In this document: piece by piece, positions 18,699 to 26,743 of the stretch
How positions within the stretch are numbered: position 1 is the first letter of the stretch
How the letters are laid out: each line of letters begins with the position of its first letter
From: Flavobacteriales bacterium
GTDB taxonomy: Bacteria; Bacteroidota; Bacteroidia; Flavobacteriales_F; PHOS-HE28
Assembly: GCA_016717305.1 (NCBI GenBank)
Contig: JADKFY010000007.1
Location: 180,160 to 244,159, forward strand
Reading direction: 5' to 3'
Length of the DNA stretch: 64,000 nucleotides
Position numbers and translations under genes: made by a program
Notes under the pieces: model-generated
What the model saw: only the letters and a program-made list of their open reading frames with translations
Databases searched by the model: none
What the model was told of the DNA's origin: nothing

Positions 18699-19648
18699 AG
18701 AACGAACGTATCGTGTTCATGGGCACACCCGAATTTGCGGTTGCCACTTTGGATGCTCTTGTTTCTGCGGGCTTTCAAGTATGCGCGGTGGTAACAGCTC
18801 CTGATCGACCAGCAGGACGCGGAAGACAACTCCGGGCTTCCGCCGTTAAGCAGCGTGCTTTGGAATTGGGGATCGATATTCTTCAACCTGAAAAGTTGAA
18901 GGATCCCACTTTCGTTGAGCAGCTGAAGGCCTACAATGCTTCCGTCCATGTGGTGGTGGCGTTCCGTATGTTGCCGGAAGTGATCTGGAAAATGCCACCC
19001 TTGGGCACGATCAATTTGCATGCTTCATTGCTTCCGAAGTATCGCGGTGCTGCCCCGATCAATTGGGCCGTTGCCAATGGAGAAGATGGAACGGGTGCGA
19101 CCACTTTTCGCATCCAGCAAGAGATCGATACCGGCGATGTCCTTCTGCAAGAGAAGATCGACATCGGGAAGAATGATACGGCCGGCGATGTGCATGATCA
19201 CTTGATGGTCATGGGTGCCGATCTCATGGTGCGTACCATACACGGGTTGTTCGGTGGCACACTGCACGCCACGCCACAGCGCAACGATAATAGCGATCTG
19301 CCAGCGGCACCAAAATTGAACAACGAGAACACCCGTTTGCATTTCGATCGTTCAGCACAGCAGGTACATGATCTCGTGCGCGGCATGAGCCCTTTCCCTG
19401 GAGCATGGTGCGAATGGGTGACCGATGGCAACCGCCCGCTCCATTGCAAAGTGTTGCGCACACATGTTGCCAACTTGAATGAAATGAAAGCTCCGGGCAC
19501 CGTTATACTGAACGGAACACGAATGTTCGTTGCTTGTGCCGATGGGTTTATCGAGGTCATGGAGTTGCAACTCGAAGGACGCAAGCGCATGGAGGCCGCA
19601 GACCTTTTCCGCGGACTGCGGGTGGAAGGCAGCATTACACTACAGTGA
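18689..19648 (+). CDS. fmt: Methionyl-tRNA formyltransferase
   Basis: 319 residues. The N-terminal Rossmann-like domain starts RIVFMGTPEFAVATLDAL. The catalytic region has INLHASLLPKYRGAAPINWA, with the conserved HxSLLPxxRG motif that binds 10-formyltetrahydrofolate. The C-terminal OB-like tRNA-binding domain runs from about residue 210. It formylates Met-tRNAi for translation initiation. It overlaps the glycosylase gene by 10 bp and is the last gene of the recQ-fmt unit. No def gene, often its neighbour in other bacteria, is nearby. Confidence 0.96.
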   Translation: MELKNERIVFMGTPEFAVATLDALVSAGFQVCAVVTAPDRPAGRGRQLRASAVKQRALELGIDILQPEKLKDPTFVEQLKAYNASVHVVVAFRMLPEVIWKMPPLGTINLHASLLPKYRGAAPINWAVANGEDGTGATTFRIQQEIDTGDVLLQEKIDIGKNDTAGDVHDHLMVMGADLMVRTIHGLFGGTLHATPQRNDNSDLPAAPKLNNENTRLHFDRSAQQVHDLVRGMSPFPGAWCEWVTDGNRPLHCKVLRTHVANLNEMKAPGTVILNGTRMFVACADGFIEVMELQLEGRKRMEAADLFRGLRVEGSITLQ

Positions 19649-19848
19649 AAGTTGGTCGACATGTTGGCGAAGTCTCGATATGGAACTGGCCTGGATAACG
19701 GTCCTATGCTCATTCAACCAAATGAGCGTTGCACGCAGGGGAATGCAGTTCCTTGGTATTGAGCACGAAATCCCGTTGACCCAACGGTTAGTGATTTTTG
19801 GGAAACGAGTTTTCTGAAAGCCTTGCTGGGGGCGGGATGCAGCGGTAC

Positions 19849-19877
19849 TTATCAACAAAGGCCCCTGTTTATCAACA
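19849..19877 (+). repeat. Pair of direct 9-mers (TTATCAACA) upstream of the HU promoter
   Basis: TTATCAACA occurs at 19849-19857 and 19869-19877, the same helical face two turns apart. The 9-mer differs from the DnaA-box consensus TTATCCACA at one base. It lies 26 bp upstream of the -33 box of the HU gene, so it may bind an activator or DnaA. Function is inferred only. Confidence 0.45.
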
Positions 19878-19903
19878 TTTCGGCCGATCTACGTCGGAAA
19901 CCC

Positions 19904-19933
19904 TTGACATCAGGGCTTCCTAGGATACATTTG
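19904..19933 (+). promoter_or_regulatory. Housekeeping (Bacteroidetes-type) promoter of the HU gene
   Basis: TTG at 19904-19906, 19-bp spacer, TACATTTG at 19926-19933. This matches the Bacteroidetes primary-sigma consensus (TTG, 19 bp, TAnnTTTG). It predicts transcription starting near 19940 and a short leader before the ATG at 19977. It is the best-formed promoter I can see in the window. Confidence 0.75.
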
Positions 19934-19976
19934 CTGCCGAGTTACACAAAACAAACCAACTCAAAAACCAAACACC

Positions 19977-20255
19977 ATGGGCTTGAACAAAGCAGAATTG
20001 ATCGAATCGATCGCCGCTGATGCAAAGATCTCAAAGGCTGACGCAAAGCGCGCCCTTGACGCTTTCGTAACCAGCACCACCAAGGCTCTGAAGAAAGGCG
20101 AGCGCGTTGCTCTCGTTGGCTTCGGTACCTTCTCCATCACCAAGCGCGCTGCCCGCAAAGGCCGTAACCCACAGACCGGCAAAGAGATCAAGATCGCTGC
20201 CAAGAAAGTGGTGAAGTTCAAGGCAGGTGCCGACCTTTCCAACAAGGTGAAGTAA
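19977..20255 (+). CDS. hup: HU-like DNA-binding protein
   Basis: 92 residues, the normal HU size. It starts MGLNKAELIESIAADAKISK, has the HU core VALVGFGTFSITKRAARKGRNP and the beta-arm proline (NPQTGKEIKI). HU bends and compacts DNA as a dimer. Codon use looks strongly biased (GGC, AAG and GCT are frequent), which fits high expression. A strong promoter lies 44 bp upstream and a terminator just downstream, so it is a single-gene unit. Confidence 0.96.
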   Translation: MGLNKAELIESIAADAKISKADAKRALDAFVTSTTKALKKGERVALVGFGTFSITKRAARKGRNPQTGKEIKIAAKKVVKFKAGADLSNKVK

Positions 20256-20273
20256 GCTACCTTCCAAGTATGA

Positions 20274-20306
20274 AAAGTCCCTCGCCAAAAGCGGGGGACT
20301 TTCTTT
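20274..20306 (+). terminator. Terminator after the HU gene
   Basis: AAAGTCCC (20274-20281) pairs with GGGACTTT, with extra G/C pairing inside and a small A-rich loop, followed by CTTTTTGT. It lies about 20 bp after the stop codon. Confidence 0.8.
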
Positions 20307-20402
20307 TTGTACCGATCTTGTTGCACATCCGGGCAACACTTTACGCCGCTATTCCACAAGTGCCGCCATGTTCCGGACCACGTGCCTAGACCGCTCAATG
20401 AC

Positions 20403-21095
20403 ATGACCGACCAACAACGTTACGACCTTCTCCTACCCTTCTTTTCGGAGAACAAACGCTCGCTCTTCGATCGACTAGCACCCATGCGCACGCGCCACGT
20501 AACGGTGGTCATGGAGAACATTTTCCAATCGCAGAATGCAAGTGCCGTTATCAGGACCTGTGACCTGGTTGGTGTACAATCGGTGCATGTGATCGAGGAT
20601 CGCAATCCGTACAAACTGAATCCCGATGTAACCTTGGGTTCCTCGAAATGGGTCGACTTGGAACGTTACCGATCACAGACGAATAACGTGAAGGGTTGTC
20701 TTGATACGTTGCGTGCAAAAGGGTATCGCATCATCGCCACCTCACCACGCAGTGAGCACACCACGCCAACGAACATTGATCTTCAGAAGCCGATGGCCTT
20801 TTGTTTCGGAACGGAGCTGACCGGACTGAGCGATGAACTGATGGAGCAAGCGGATGAACATATCCGCATACCCATGTATGGCTTCACCGAGAGCTTCAAT
20901 ATTTCAGCGTCGGCAGCGATAGTGCTTTATACGATCATGGAACGGTTGCGTGCAAGCAATGTGGCGTGGCAGTTGAGTGAAATGGAACTGATCGCACTGA
21001 AGTTGCAGTGGGCACGAACCGTTGTTCAGCATGCGGACCAAGTGGAAGCAAGGTTGCTGCGCGATGCTGGTATCGAACCGGAAAAAGGCGCGTGA
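20403..21095 (+). CDS. trmH: tRNA guanosine-2'-O-methyltransferase TrmH (SpoU family)
   Basis: About 230 residues from the ATG at 20403 (MTDQQRYDLLLPFFSENK); a longer open frame starts at 20307 in the terminator region and is not likely to be used. SPOUT motif 1 is SQNASAVIRTCD, motif 2 is FCFGTELTGLSDEL and motif 3 is ESFNISASAAIVLY. The enzyme methylates the ribose of G18 in tRNA using S-adenosylmethionine through a trefoil-knot fold. The N- and C-terminal extensions match TrmH rather than RlmB. It stands alone between the HU and THX genes. Confidence 0.92.
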   Translation: MTDQQRYDLLLPFFSENKRSLFDRLAPMRTRHVTVVMENIFQSQNASAVIRTCDLVGVQSVHVIEDRNPYKLNPDVTLGSSKWVDLERYRSQTNNVKGCLDTLRAKGYRIIATSPRSEHTTPTNIDLQKPMAFCFGTELTGLSDELMEQADEHIRIPMYGFTESFNISASAAIVLYTIMERLRASNVAWQLSEMELIALKLQWARTVVQHADQVEARLLRDAGIEPEKGA

Positions 21096-21258
21096 TATTC
21101 GCGTACCCGGATGAGGTGCATTGCAGCTGTTCCTCGCTCGTCCATAACGTTCGATCCATCGCGTGCCATGAACACTTCCGGGTTCACAAATGAGCAGTTC
21201 GTTGATGCTGTGCGACGAGCTGGAACAATACATTTGACCAAATCCTAACAGATCGAAA

Positions 21259-21546
21259 ATGGGAAAAGGTGACAAGAAAACGAAGAAAGGTAAACGCGTA
21301 ATGGGAAGTTCAGGCAACAGCCGTCCGAGCACGCGTAAACAAGCTGCCGTGAAAAAGGCCGCTCCTAAAAAGGATGCACCGAAAAAGGCAGCAGCCAAGA
21401 AGGACGCACCGAAAAAGGCAGCACCAAAAAAGGCTGCAGCGAAGGTCGCAAGTCCAGCCAAAGTGGAGAAGGTCGCAACAAAAGCTGCTGCTCCAGCAAA
21501 GGCCGCTCCGAAGAAAGCTGCGAAGAAGGCCGCGCCAAAGAAGTAG
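21259..21546 (+). CDS. 30S ribosomal protein THX with a histone-H1-like Lys/Ala/Pro tail
   Basis: 95 residues. The N-terminal 26 residues (GKGDKKTKKGKRVMGSSG, then NSRP) match the small ribosomal protein THX, pattern GKGDxxTxxGKxxxGxxGxxRP. Normal THX stops soon after this motif. Here about 65 residues follow, made of AAPKK and DAPKK repeats and related Lys/Ala/Pro segments, very like histone H1 C-terminal tails. The protein is thus likely to bind rRNA or DNA. The extension is in frame with no internal start that looks better. A bidirectional terminator follows. Alternative reading: a free-standing H1-like nucleoid protein whose N-terminus resembles THX by descent. Confidence 0.8.
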   Translation: MGKGDKKTKKGKRVMGSSGNSRPSTRKQAAVKKAAPKKDAPKKAAAKKDAPKKAAPKKAAAKVASPAKVEKVATKAAAPAKAAPKKAAKKAAPKK

Positions 21547-21570
21547 TCGATCAGTTTCAATTACAATACA

Positions 21571-21600
21571 AAAGACCCCGACGTTTGTCGGGGTCTTTTT
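21571..21600 (+). terminator. Bidirectional terminator between THX and pdxH
   Basis: Perfect 12-bp stem AAAGACCCCGAC (21571-21582) with GTCGGGGTCTTT and a 4-base loop, T-run on the plus strand and A-run before the stem. It can serve both convergent genes. Confidence 0.9.
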
Positions 21601-21624
21601 AGTTCAAGGAGTATCGATGAATGC

Positions 21625-22266
21625 TCAGGGTTGCAACCGGACCTTCACCCAGCTGCCATCTGCAAAATGCTCGAAAGCGATCCGATCATGCAAACGGTTC
21701 GGTCTGCCTTGCCAGAATTCGATCCGCTGCGGACGGACCAAGTAGCCGCCCCAATGCAAGGGTCGTGGTACATCACTTTCGCCGAACCGCTCCTTCCAAC
21801 GTTCGAAGCGATCGTCCATGAACTTACGGTCCTCAGCCGCCCTGCTCTGGTCGCTGGCCCATGCCGCGATCTGGCTTTCGCGAGGTCGTGAGGCAAAGTA
21901 GGCATCGGAAAGCGCGGCATCCAATTGTTCCACTTTGCCTTCGATACGCACCTGGCGTTCCATGTCGGGCCAGAAGAAGTTCAACGCCACATGGGGCGAA
22001 CGTTCCATGTCCATCGCCTTGCGACTGTTGTAGTTGCTATAGAACACGAACCCGTGCGCATCGAATGAACGGAGCAACACGACGCGACTGCTGATCGTAA
22101 CGCTACCAGCCGTAGAAAGGGTCATGGCACTGGGTTCTGCTCCGCTACCATCCTGGACGTCCTTGTACCACGAAGCGAACAAGACCATTGGGTCATTGCC
22201 GACATCTTCCTGATCCAAGCTCCGTTTCGAATAGTCCGTTCGGTCGTTGGTGTGCTGCTTCTCCAT
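21625..22266 (-). CDS. pdxH: Pyridoxamine 5'-phosphate oxidase
   Basis: 213 residues, typical size. FMN and substrate-binding segments are present: SRVVLLRSFDAHGFVFYSNY, ALNFFWPDMERQVRIEG and the C-terminal WGGYLVRPQRIEFWQGRPNRLHDR. It oxidises pyridoxamine or pyridoxine 5'-phosphate to pyridoxal phosphate with oxygen in the cytoplasm. Several PLP enzymes (IlvE, PabC-like, SerC, YggS) are encoded nearby but not in an operon with it. It is convergent with the THX gene across a shared terminator and divergent from yqgE. Confidence 0.96.
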   Translation of the reverse strand: MEKQHTNDRTDYSKRSLDQEDVGNDPMVLFASWYKDVQDGSGAEPSAMTLSTAGSVTISSRVVLLRSFDAHGFVFYSNYNSRKAMDMERSPHVALNFFWPDMERQVRIEGKVEQLDAALSDAYFASRPRESQIAAWASDQSRAAEDRKFMDDRFERWKERFGESDVPRPLHWGGYLVRPQRIEFWQGRPNRLHDRIAFEHFADGSWVKVRLQP

Positions 22267-22308
22267 TCTTCGGTTTTGGTAGTGGCGAAGGTATCCGTTG
22301 CTGCAATT

Positions 22309-22471
22309 ATACCCTTACCCAATTCAAATCAACCCGTTCTACTCGCTCTTTTAGACCAATCCATCCCCGGAAAAATAGTGCCGTAGCTTAGGCTATGCCA
22401 CGATTTTTCCGGTGCGTCTTGATCCAAAATAGCTTCGCATCCTTGGGTGGATCTGAATTGGGTAAGGGTAT
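22309..22471. repeat. Nested inverted-repeat element between pdxH and yqgE
   Basis: Outer arms are a perfect 18-bp inverted repeat (ATACCCTTACCCAATTCA at 22309-22326; complement at 22454-22471), with weaker pairing beyond. Inside, 22367-22387 and 22392-22412 form a 21-bp stem (18 pairs; CCGGAAAAATAGTG core) with loop TTAG. No clear target-site duplication flanks it and no coding frame is credible. It could be a MITE- or REP-like element, a structured RNA, or a regulatory site shared by the divergent genes. Confidence 0.7.
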
Positions 22472-22536
22472 TAGATCCACCTCTTCCTCATCCATCTTCT
22501 TCCATTTGTCCAGAACTTGCTATTTTTCAGAACAAC

Positions 22537-23124
22537 ATGGCAAGAGATCATTTGGACCTTGACCCCGAGAACAGGATCAAACCTGCACGGGGAAGATTGC
22601 TTGTAAGCGAACCGTTCCTTCCTGATCCCTATTTCCGAAGGACAGTGGTGCTGCTTTGCGAACACAACGAAGAGGGCTCGTTCGGTTTTGTGTTGAACAG
22701 GCACATGGACATGGCGGTAAGCGACCTCATGGAGAACCTGCCGCCGGTGGCCTCCCAAGTGAGCATTGGCGGACCGGTCCAGAGCAGTAATCTTTACTAC
22801 TTGCACACCTTGGGCAAACGCATTTCGGGTAGCGAAGAGGTCGTGGATGGCGTGTTCATGGGCGGCGATTACGAACAGTTGAGCGGTGTGCTCAGCGCAG
22901 ATGAAAGGCTCTCCAAACACGTACGCTTCTTTGTCGGCTATTCCGGTTGGGGTAAGGACCAATTGGACAAGGAACTGGAGGAAAAGGCGTGGTTGGTCTC
23001 CAATGGGGAAAAGGCACGGATCATGGATGTGCGCACGAGTGATCTGTGGGCGCAAACACTGCGTGCAATGGGAAAACCATTCGCTCCGTTGGCCAATTTC
23101 CCGGACGATCCAAGCCTGAATTGA
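22537..23124 (+). CDS. YqgE/AlgH-family protein
   Basis: About 195 residues from the ATG at 22537 (MARDHLDLDPENRIKPARG). The family signature is clear: GRLLVSEPFLPDPYFRRTVV, GSFGFVLNRHMD and the C-terminal VGYSGWGKDQLDKELEE. The biochemical role of the family is not settled; AlgH was linked to alginate regulation in Pseudomonas. It is probably cytoplasmic, with no signal peptide or membrane segment. The stop is 5 bp from the stop of the convergent pabC-like gene, leaving no room for a separate terminator. Confidence 0.92.
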   Translation: MARDHLDLDPENRIKPARGRLLVSEPFLPDPYFRRTVVLLCEHNEEGSFGFVLNRHMDMAVSDLMENLPPVASQVSIGGPVQSSNLYYLHTLGKRISGSEEVVDGVFMGGDYEQLSGVLSADERLSKHVRFFVGYSGWGKDQLDKELEEKAWLVSNGEKARIMDVRTSDLWAQTLRAMGKPFAPLANFPDDPSLN

Positions 23125-23129
23125 ACGGA

Positions 23130-24014
23130 TCAACCGGGTGTTGGCACACTCTGTGGTCCAGCTGCACCAACACCTGTCGGAGAGCTGGCAACGAGCAACT
23201 CCGTGAGTTGCCCCGATAGCCGGTGCGCATAGCGTTTGGTGCGATACGTTCCCACCCATTGCACACCTTGCACAGCATTGGTGAAGAACACTTCATCGGC
23301 GGCCAACAAGTTTTGCGGGTTCAACGAACATTCATACACTTTGATCCCTCTTTCTATCGCCAGGTTGATGACCCGCGCGCGCATCACACCACCCACGCAA
23401 CCATCGGCTAAAGAGGGCGTGTACAGTACACCGTTGCTAACAATGAAGAGATTGCCCGATGTGCTTTCGATGATGTTTCCCCGGTCGTTCTGCAAAAGAC
23501 AATCGTCCAAATTCCGTTGCTCGCTCCATAGCGAGGCCATGATGTAGTACAGGCAATTCAAGGTCTTGTGGCGGGCAAGCACATTGATCGGTTTACGCAT
23601 CTCCGGCCAGATGTCCACCATAAGGCCGTTCGTGTTCAGTGTGAAATTCGGTTCGGCGATCGGTTTCAATTCAATGGTGAAGGCACCTCCATGACCTGCT
23701 GGTCTATAAGATCCTTCGGCATCGCGATACAACGTGAACCGGCAGCGTGCGCTGGTATGGCCTGTGCGCTGCACCAACTCCAGGATATACCGTTCAAAAC
23801 CGGCCCGGTCCAAATTCTTCGGCAGCACGATACGCAACAGTTCCGCACCCGTTGTCAGTCGCGACCAATGCGCATCGATGGAACACGGGCGACCATCCAC
23901 CACACGCAAACTCTCGAACAGGCCATCGCCATAGTGGAAGGCGCGGTTGTCCAAGGTGATCACCGGCTTGTCGCCGTGTACCACTTCACCGTTGATGTTC
24001 ACCAGATGCTTCAT
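23130..24014 (-). CDS. Class IV aminotransferase, aminodeoxychorismate-lyase-like
   Basis: 294 residues of PLP fold-type IV. The start VNINGEVVHGDKPVITLDNR and FHYGDGLFESLRVVDGR are typical of PabC and D-amino-acid aminotransferases. The PLP lysine is in ARHKTLNCLYYIMAS, and IIESTSGNLFIVSNG is the substrate-loop motif. PabC releases pyruvate from aminodeoxychorismate to give p-aminobenzoate for folate. PabC and related aminotransferases are hard to separate by sequence, so the substrate is not certain. The C-terminal residues (GVGAAGPQSVPTPG) are low-complexity. It overlaps gmhB by 4 bp, so the two are co-transcribed. Confidence 0.8.
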   Translation of the reverse strand: MKHLVNINGEVVHGDKPVITLDNRAFHYGDGLFESLRVVDGRPCSIDAHWSRLTTGAELLRIVLPKNLDRAGFERYILELVQRTGHTSARCRFTLYRDAEGSYRPAGHGGAFTIELKPIAEPNFTLNTNGLMVDIWPEMRKPINVLARHKTLNCLYYIMASLWSEQRNLDDCLLQNDRGNIIESTSGNLFIVSNGVLYTPSLADGCVGGVMRARVINLAIERGIKVYECSLNPQNLLAADEVFFTNAVQGVQWVGTYRTKRYAHRLSGQLTELLVASSPTGVGAAGPQSVPTPG

Positions 24015-24502
24015 GAAAGCAAGTTCTCCTTTTCCAAGATCCGTCCCAAGTGGCTGTTCGCTTCGACAAGTATACCACGAACCCCAACAGCCACGGCTGC
24101 ATCAATGTCACGATCGCGGTCGCCGATCATGACCGATCGTTCCAGATCGATGCCATTCCGTGCTGCACCACGCTCCAACAGCAGCGATCCCGGTTTCCGG
24201 CAAAGGCAACGGCCCTTTGACGGATGGTGCGGACAATAGAGTATGTCCGCTGCATGGGCACCGGCGGAACCTAGCATTTCGTGAAGGTAGGTATGGATCC
24301 GTTCCACTACCGAGTGGTCATACAAACCCAGGTCGATGCCGCTCTGGTTGGTGATCACAACCACTTTCCAACCTGCTTCGTTCGCCGCTCGAATAGCCTC
24401 CGGAACGCCGGGTAACACTGTAAATTCTGCCAATGATGTCGTGTGTCTTCCGATCTCGCGGTTGATCACGCCATCCCGATCCAGGAACATTCCCTTCACC
24501 AT
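24011..24502 (-). CDS. gmhB: HAD-IIIA phosphatase, GmhB-like (heptose-1,7-bisphosphate 7-phosphatase)
   Basis: 163 residues. HAD motif I is FLDRDGVIN, motif II is VITNQSGIDLG and motif III/IV is SVMIGDRDRDIDAA. A zinc-binding CPHHPSKGRCLC segment marks the GmhB/HisB-N group. GmhB removes the 7-phosphate during ADP-heptose synthesis for lipopolysaccharide. A heptosyltransferase-like GT9 gene at 53266 is consistent with heptose use, though far away. It overlaps the aminotransferase gene by 4 bp and lies 3 bp after the rhomboid stop, giving a tight three-gene run. Confidence 0.88.
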   Translation of the reverse strand: MVKGMFLDRDGVINREIGRHTTSLAEFTVLPGVPEAIRAANEAGWKVVVITNQSGIDLGLYDHSVVERIHTYLHEMLGSAGAHAADILYCPHHPSKGRCLCRKPGSLLLERGAARNGIDLERSVMIGDRDRDIDAAVAVGVRGILVEANSHLGRILEKENLLS

Positions 24503-24505
24503 TCG

Positions 24506-25132
24506 TTATAGACCCAATGATCGCTCGAACGAGCCGAAGTGCAGCAAAAGGTCCGGATGCAGTATCGTGCTGAACAAAATGCCGAAGACTGCGCCATAGA
24601 AGTGTGCATCGTGTGCTACATGGTCACCGCTCTTTTTGTCCATGTACCACGAGTACGCCAAGTAGGCCAAGCCGAAGAGCCAAGCCGGTATATCGATGGG
24701 GATGAACATTATGTTCACGGCTTGTGTTGGCAACAGCATGATCTCAGCAAATAATACAGCCGAAACGGCACCGCTCGCTCCCACTGCTTTGTAGCCCGGA
24801 TCTTTGCTGTGCCGTGCCATGCTCGGTAAGGAAGCCACGATCGCACCACCGAAGTACAACACGAGATAGGTCAACACCGCCGGCATGGCAGAAATGCGTC
24901 CGTACAGCACTTCCACATAGTTGCCGAACGAATAGAGCACGAACATGTTCACCAACAAATGCGGCCAGTTGGCGTGGATAAAGGCATGGCTCACGAGCCG
25001 GTACCATTGCCCTTGTATTCGCGCCAAGTACGGCGACATGAGGAGGTTCTCGAATAGGCGCCGGTCCTGGAAAGCCCCGAACGAGATCAGGCTAGTAACG
25101 GCGATAAGAAGCAGGGTGATAGAGAATTGCAC
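24506..25132 (-). CDS. Rhomboid-family intramembrane serine protease
   Basis: About 208 residues from the GTG at 25132 (VQFSITLLLIAVTSLISFG), which begins exactly at the first membrane helix; the open frame extends to 25309 through sequence that overlaps the upstream gene and is not membrane-like. The catalytic serine lies in VGASGAVSA and the catalytic histidine in HDAHFYGAVFG. The HANWPHLLVNMFVLYSFG segment is the conserved rhomboid helix. Six membrane segments are visible. It cleaves substrates inside the inner membrane; its substrate is unknown. The three genes ending at 23130 are co-directional and nearly contiguous. Confidence 0.9.
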   Translation of the reverse strand: MQFSITLLLIAVTSLISFGAFQDRRLFENLLMSPYLARIQGQWYRLVSHAFIHANWPHLLVNMFVLYSFGNYVEVLYGRISAMPAVLTYLVLYFGGAIVASLPSMARHSKDPGYKAVGASGAVSAVLFAEIMLLPTQAVNIMFIPIDIPAWLFGLAYLAYSWYMDKKSGDHVAHDAHFYGAVFGILFSTILHPDLLLHFGSFERSLGL

Positions 25133-25181
25133 GGTGCCGAAGGTATTTGGGTTTAGGGAATTTGGACAAGAACCGGAACAC

Positions 25182-25595
25182 TCAGTATGTATGATCCCGC
25201 AATATCCGCCAATTGCCATGCTCATTCGCCCAGAACAAGGAAAAGCCGCCACCGACCGTATCCTTCTCTCTGAACAGTTCCCATGTCCCTGTGACCCAAG
25301 CATGATCATTGGCGGGTAGGATCTCGTGGATACCGAATTGCAACTGGCCCATGGTGGCCTTGTCGGGATAGCTCTGCTGGTAGTTCTTGGTAACCGCTTG
25401 CTTTCCGCAGGTTCGCCCCTTTTTGGAGATGAAGCAGATCGTGTCTGAATACGCGCTCATGAAACCGGGAATGTCACCGTTGTTCCAAGCGACTTGTTGG
25501 AGTTGCATGGCATTTCGGATGGCGACATCGGCATTTGGCGTGGGGCCTGGACCACAAGCGATCAAAAGCATTAGGCCGAGCATCGTTCGCAACAT
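25182..25595 (-). CDS. SnoaL/DUF4440-like lipoprotein
   Basis: About 137 residues from the ATG at 25595, chosen because it opens a lipoprotein signal peptide (MLRTMLGLMLLIACGPG, lipobox LIAC). The rest is an NTF2-like fold: VAWNNGDIPGFMSAYSDTI at the start and WRILRDHTY at the end are typical of DUF4440/SnoaL proteins. It is probably anchored in the outer or inner membrane facing the periplasm. Family members include small-molecule isomerases and binding proteins; the ligand is unknown. A start further upstream (25724) would overlap the aspartoacylase-like gene and hide the signal peptide. Confidence 0.75.
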   Translation of the reverse strand: MLRTMLGLMLLIACGPGPTPNADVAIRNAMQLQQVAWNNGDIPGFMSAYSDTICFISKKGRTCGKQAVTKNYQQSYPDKATMGQLQFGIHEILPANDHAWVTGTWELFREKDTVGGGFSLFWANEHGNWRILRDHTY

Positions 25596-25660
25596 TCCGA
25601 AAGGAACGACAAGCCTTCCGAATGATGATCGGCCCCTTTTCCGCAATGATGATAGCACTA

Positions 25661-26641
25661 TCATTCTCGCCCGATATGGAACAACGCATCGCCTTGGTTC
25701 ACCACGGGCGAAGTATTCAGGCATAAGATACGGCCGGCGAACGGCGCACGAACATGGTGGAGTGAGGTTCCATACGGATCATTGATGTGGCCGAGGATGA
25801 TCCCTTTGCTCACATATGCGCCGTTGGGGATCGTGGTCTCCAACAGTCCGGAATAATTGGCACGCACCCATTTCGAACGCATCAATTCCGCGGCTCCACG
25901 GGGAGTATCCTTCGGTCCACCCCACATGTCCAAACCTTCCAATACCCGCGTAACACCGCGCGTCCCTTCTTGAATAGTGTGGTCATCGAACTGTTTGCTT
26001 GCACCACTTTCATAGAGCAAATAAGGTTTCTCGTGGCAGAACATGTGGTGGCGCAAGGAGCCTGCGATGGTGTTGGAACGCAGGATCACAGGCGGGTCGA
26101 ACATACGTGCCAGTTCCAAGGCCCGCTCATCGCCCTTGGTGTAACGGAGCTGGGGGTAGTTCATGCGCGATGCCCCTCCCGCGTGCAGGTCGATCACCAC
26201 ATCGGCCGCCGGCAATACCTCGCGCACCAACATGTGGGCCAATCGTGAAGCAAGCGAACCTTTCGCGGAACCCGGGAAGTAGCGGTTCAGGTCCCGGCCA
26301 TCGGGCAGTTCCCGCTGCATCGCCAAGAAGCCGAACACGTTCAACACCGGGATCGCGATCAAGGTGCCGCGCTCCAAGGACCGGTGTTGTAATTCCACCA
26401 AAATGCGCCGGACGATCTCGATACCACCAACCTCATCACCGTGGACCGCCGCCATGATCATCAACGTGGGGCCATCCTGTTTGGCGCGATGCACGACAAC
26501 CGGGATCTCAACAGAGGTGCGCGTGTACAACTTCGCCACCTGCATGTCCAACGTAACATGCTCGCCGGGCTTCACGCTTTCGCCCAATACACGGACCAGC
26601 TTACAAGCCTCGGGTTGCTCCACTTTTCTTGAACGCGCCAT
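25661..26641 (-). CDS. Succinylglutamate desuccinylase/aspartoacylase-family zinc enzyme
   Basis: About 326 residues from the ATG at 26641 (MARSRKVEQPEACK); the open frame extends to 26668. The zinc motif is MAAVHGDEVGG (His, Glu) with a second histidine in VIDLHAGGASRMNYP. A C-terminal beta-rich domain (RAPFAGRILCLNTSPVVNQG) resembles a biotinyl/lipoyl-like fold, common in this group. Family members hydrolyse N-acyl amino acids; the substrate here is unknown. In many Bacteroidota such genes neighbour rimK, but no rimK is present here. Confidence 0.87.
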   Translation of the reverse strand: MARSRKVEQPEACKLVRVLGESVKPGEHVTLDMQVAKLYTRTSVEIPVVVHRAKQDGPTLMIMAAVHGDEVGGIEIVRRILVELQHRSLERGTLIAIPVLNVFGFLAMQRELPDGRDLNRYFPGSAKGSLASRLAHMLVREVLPAADVVIDLHAGGASRMNYPQLRYTKGDERALELARMFDPPVILRSNTIAGSLRHHMFCHEKPYLLYESGASKQFDDHTIQEGTRGVTRVLEGLDMWGGPKDTPRGAAELMRSKWVRANYSGLLETTIPNGAYVSKGIILGHINDPYGTSLHHVRAPFAGRILCLNTSPVVNQGDALFHIGRE

Positions 26642-26743
26642 TCTTGGGTGCCAAGGTATGTGGGGCAAGGTCGCACGGGTGCGAAAGAGATCCCTGCTAC
26701 ATCACAAGAACTTAAAGTGGAAGTTGAAGAAACCGGAAATGGA

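Larger units (their letters stand above)
19649..19976. other. Intergenic region between fmt and the HU gene
   Basis: 328 bp with no credible gene. It contains two identical 9-mers (TTATCAACA) spaced exactly 20 bp apart at 19849 and 19869, and a good housekeeping promoter at 19904-19933 for the HU-like gene. The first 200 bp show nothing I can interpret. Confidence 0.6.

Noticed and set aside
19849..19877. Replication origin
   Set aside because: Only two DnaA-like 9-mers, no AT-rich unwinding region and no dnaA or related genes nearby.
20904..21560. 218-residue Ala/Phe-rich minus-strand open frame
   Set aside because: It is the antisense of the Lys/Ala/Pro repeat of the THX-like gene; the low complexity is inherited from it.
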